NCBI GenBank assembly: GCA_913043185.1
Contig: CAJWMI010000016.1
Location: 1 to 25,890 of the forward strand
Direction of reading: 5' to 3'
Length of the DNA: 25,890 bases
DNA from: an uncultured Fidelibacterota bacterium
GTDB taxonomy: Bacteria > Marinisomatota > Marinisomatia > Marinisomatales > UBA1611
Part shown: positions 24,920-25,890 of the stretch, in pieces
Position numbering within the stretch: position 1 is the first letter of the stretch
Layout: every line of letters begins with the position of its first letter
Notes under the pieces: generated by a model
Seen by the model: only the letters and a program-made list of their open reading frames with translations
Databases searched by the model: none
What the model was told of the DNA's origin: nothing
Translations under genes and position numbers: made by a program

Positions 24920-25890
24920 ATGCCAATCCTTTGCAGAGTAACCCGTGGAGATTTAACAGAAAGCATACACGTTATTTTTGCGACTGTTGTTGATGATATG
25001 GGTACTGTTCTCTATTCAGCGGGTGACTCTAATTATCTAACCTGCATAAGGTCCTCTTTAAAACCTTTTCAGGCGGCTGCATCTATCAAAGCAGGAGCGA
25101 TAGACGCTGCAGGTTTTGCCGATGATGAGATTGCTCTGATGTGTGCGTCTCACTTAGGAGAAAGTGTTCATGTCAATACCGCAGAAAGCATGTTAAACAA
25201 ACTTGGGTATACTGTTGATAATTATGAGTGTGGTGTTCATCCTCCAGCAGATATTACTTCCAGACACGATCTAATTCGATCAGCCAAAGACCCTAACCCA
25301 CTTCATAATAATTGCAGCGGAAAGCATGCGGGGATGTTATCACTTGCAAAACATCTTGTGGGAGAGCCTGAAGGATATATCAATCCTGATCATCCTGTAC
25401 AAAAATATATTTATAAGCTTTTAAAGGATTATACAGGGATTGAAGATATTCCTATGGAAACGGACGGCTGCTCAGTACCGACAGCGTTTTTTACATTAGA
25501 AACAATTGCACGATTATATCAGTTATTAGCTACAGATAAATACGCTGAGCTAGTTCGTGCTTATAACGCGATGATATCTCACCCATATAATGTGGCAGGA
25601 AAAGGCCACTTTGATACTAAATTCATCGAGGCATTACAAGGCAATGGTGTAACAAAAGGTGGCGGAGAGTCTGTAAGAGGTATTGCGCTTAGAAATAGAG
25701 ACGGGAAAAATATTGGCATATCATTAAAAGTGCTAGATGGTAGCAGTAGGGCAATGCCTATCGGAACAATTAAGCTTCTGGAACACCTAGAGCTATTAAC
25801 AAAAAAAGAACTTTCAAGCCTAGAAGAATTTCGTGAGAGAGATCGAAAAAATTGTCGAGATAAAAATATCGGCCGTGTAGAAGTATTTGT
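24920..25890 (+). CDS. L-asparaginase, Rhizobium etli type (3' end beyond window)
   Basis: Hydrolyses L-asparagine to aspartate and ammonia. The first 323 codons are here and only a few should be missing, given a family size of about 330-370. The class 3 (ReAV-like, PF06089) catalytic residues are recognisable: the SSLKP Ser-x-x-Lys motif (S45, K48), NNCSGKHAGM (C132), TDGCSVPT (C184) and TKGGGE (K246). It is unrelated in fold to E. coli AnsA/AnsB. The ATG at 24920 lies 5 nt after the deacetylase stop. No signal peptide is present, so it is cytoplasmic. It seems metabolically unrelated to the secretion genes and may only share their transcript. Confidence 0.92.
   Translation, partial: MPILCRVTRGDLTESIHVIFATVVDDMGTVLYSAGDSNYLTCIRSSLKPFQAAASIKAGAIDAAGFADDEIALMCASHLGESVHVNTAESMLNKLGYTVDNYECGVHPPADITSRHDLIRSAKDPNPLHNNCSGKHAGMLSLAKHLVGEPEGYINPDHPVQKYIYKLLKDYTGIEDIPMETDGCSVPTAFFTLETIARLYQLLATDKYAELVRAYNAMISHPYNVAGKGHFDTKFIEALQGNGVTKGGGESVRGIALRNRDGKNIGISLKVLDGSSRAMPIGTIKLLEHLELLTKKELSSLEEFRERDRKNCRDKNIGRVEVF

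Overview
The window is AT-rich and densely coded, from a didermic bacterium. A SprA-type type IX secretion translocon, PorV/PorQ-family proteins, an LptD with a very long barrel and an M28 glutaminyl-cyclase-like enzyme point to the Fibrobacterota-Chlorobiota-Bacteroidota (FCB) superphylum. The combination of low GC, short intergenic gaps and occasional Shine-Dalgarno (SD) sites makes a marine Marinimicrobia (SAR406)-like lineage my best guess. That is inference; no rRNA is present to confirm it. I see no mobile elements, prophage or CRISPR array.

Layout. (1) Positions 1-6949 hold a minus-strand block read as lptD, a small zinc-ribbon/DUF2007-like gene, hisS and topA (3' end cut by the window edge). 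(2) Positions 7182-9642 hold tRNA-Thr(CGU), a secreted YidD-like protein with an extra C-terminal membrane domain, a small membrane protein, a CoA-diphosphatase-type Nudix hydrolase and a HAD phosphatase-like protein with an altered motif. (3) Positions 9643-9940 look like a spacer but appear to hold a compact minus-strand transcription unit. It has a promoter, an extended SD identical to the complement of a common 16S rRNA 3' tail, a 15-codon reading frame, mutually exclusive hairpins and a shared bidirectional terminator. (4) Positions 9941-11130 hold two overlapping genes for exported thioredoxin-fold proteins and tRNA-Phe(GAA). (5) Positions 11381-25890 hold a long plus-strand run: rdgB, sprA, an M28/glutaminyl-cyclase-like gene, a lipoprotein, a propeller protein with a T9SS/FlgD-like C-terminus, a PorV-like gene, a PorQ-like gene, a divergent polysaccharide deacetylase and an asparaginase (3' end cut off).

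How the genes fit together. Most of the window concerns the cell envelope. LptD inserts lipopolysaccharide, YidD assists membrane protein insertion, and SprA with PorV/PorQ-like partners would export cargo such as the propeller protein. Four predicted secreted proteins begin with Gln directly after the likely signal-peptidase cut, and a glutaminyl-cyclase-like enzyme sits immediately downstream of sprA. This matches the 'Q-rule' described for Bacteroidota. The two largest outer-membrane genes, lptD and sprA, both appear to start at TTG.

The strongest candidate for something undescribed is the SD/anti-SD hairpin unit at about 9645-9847.
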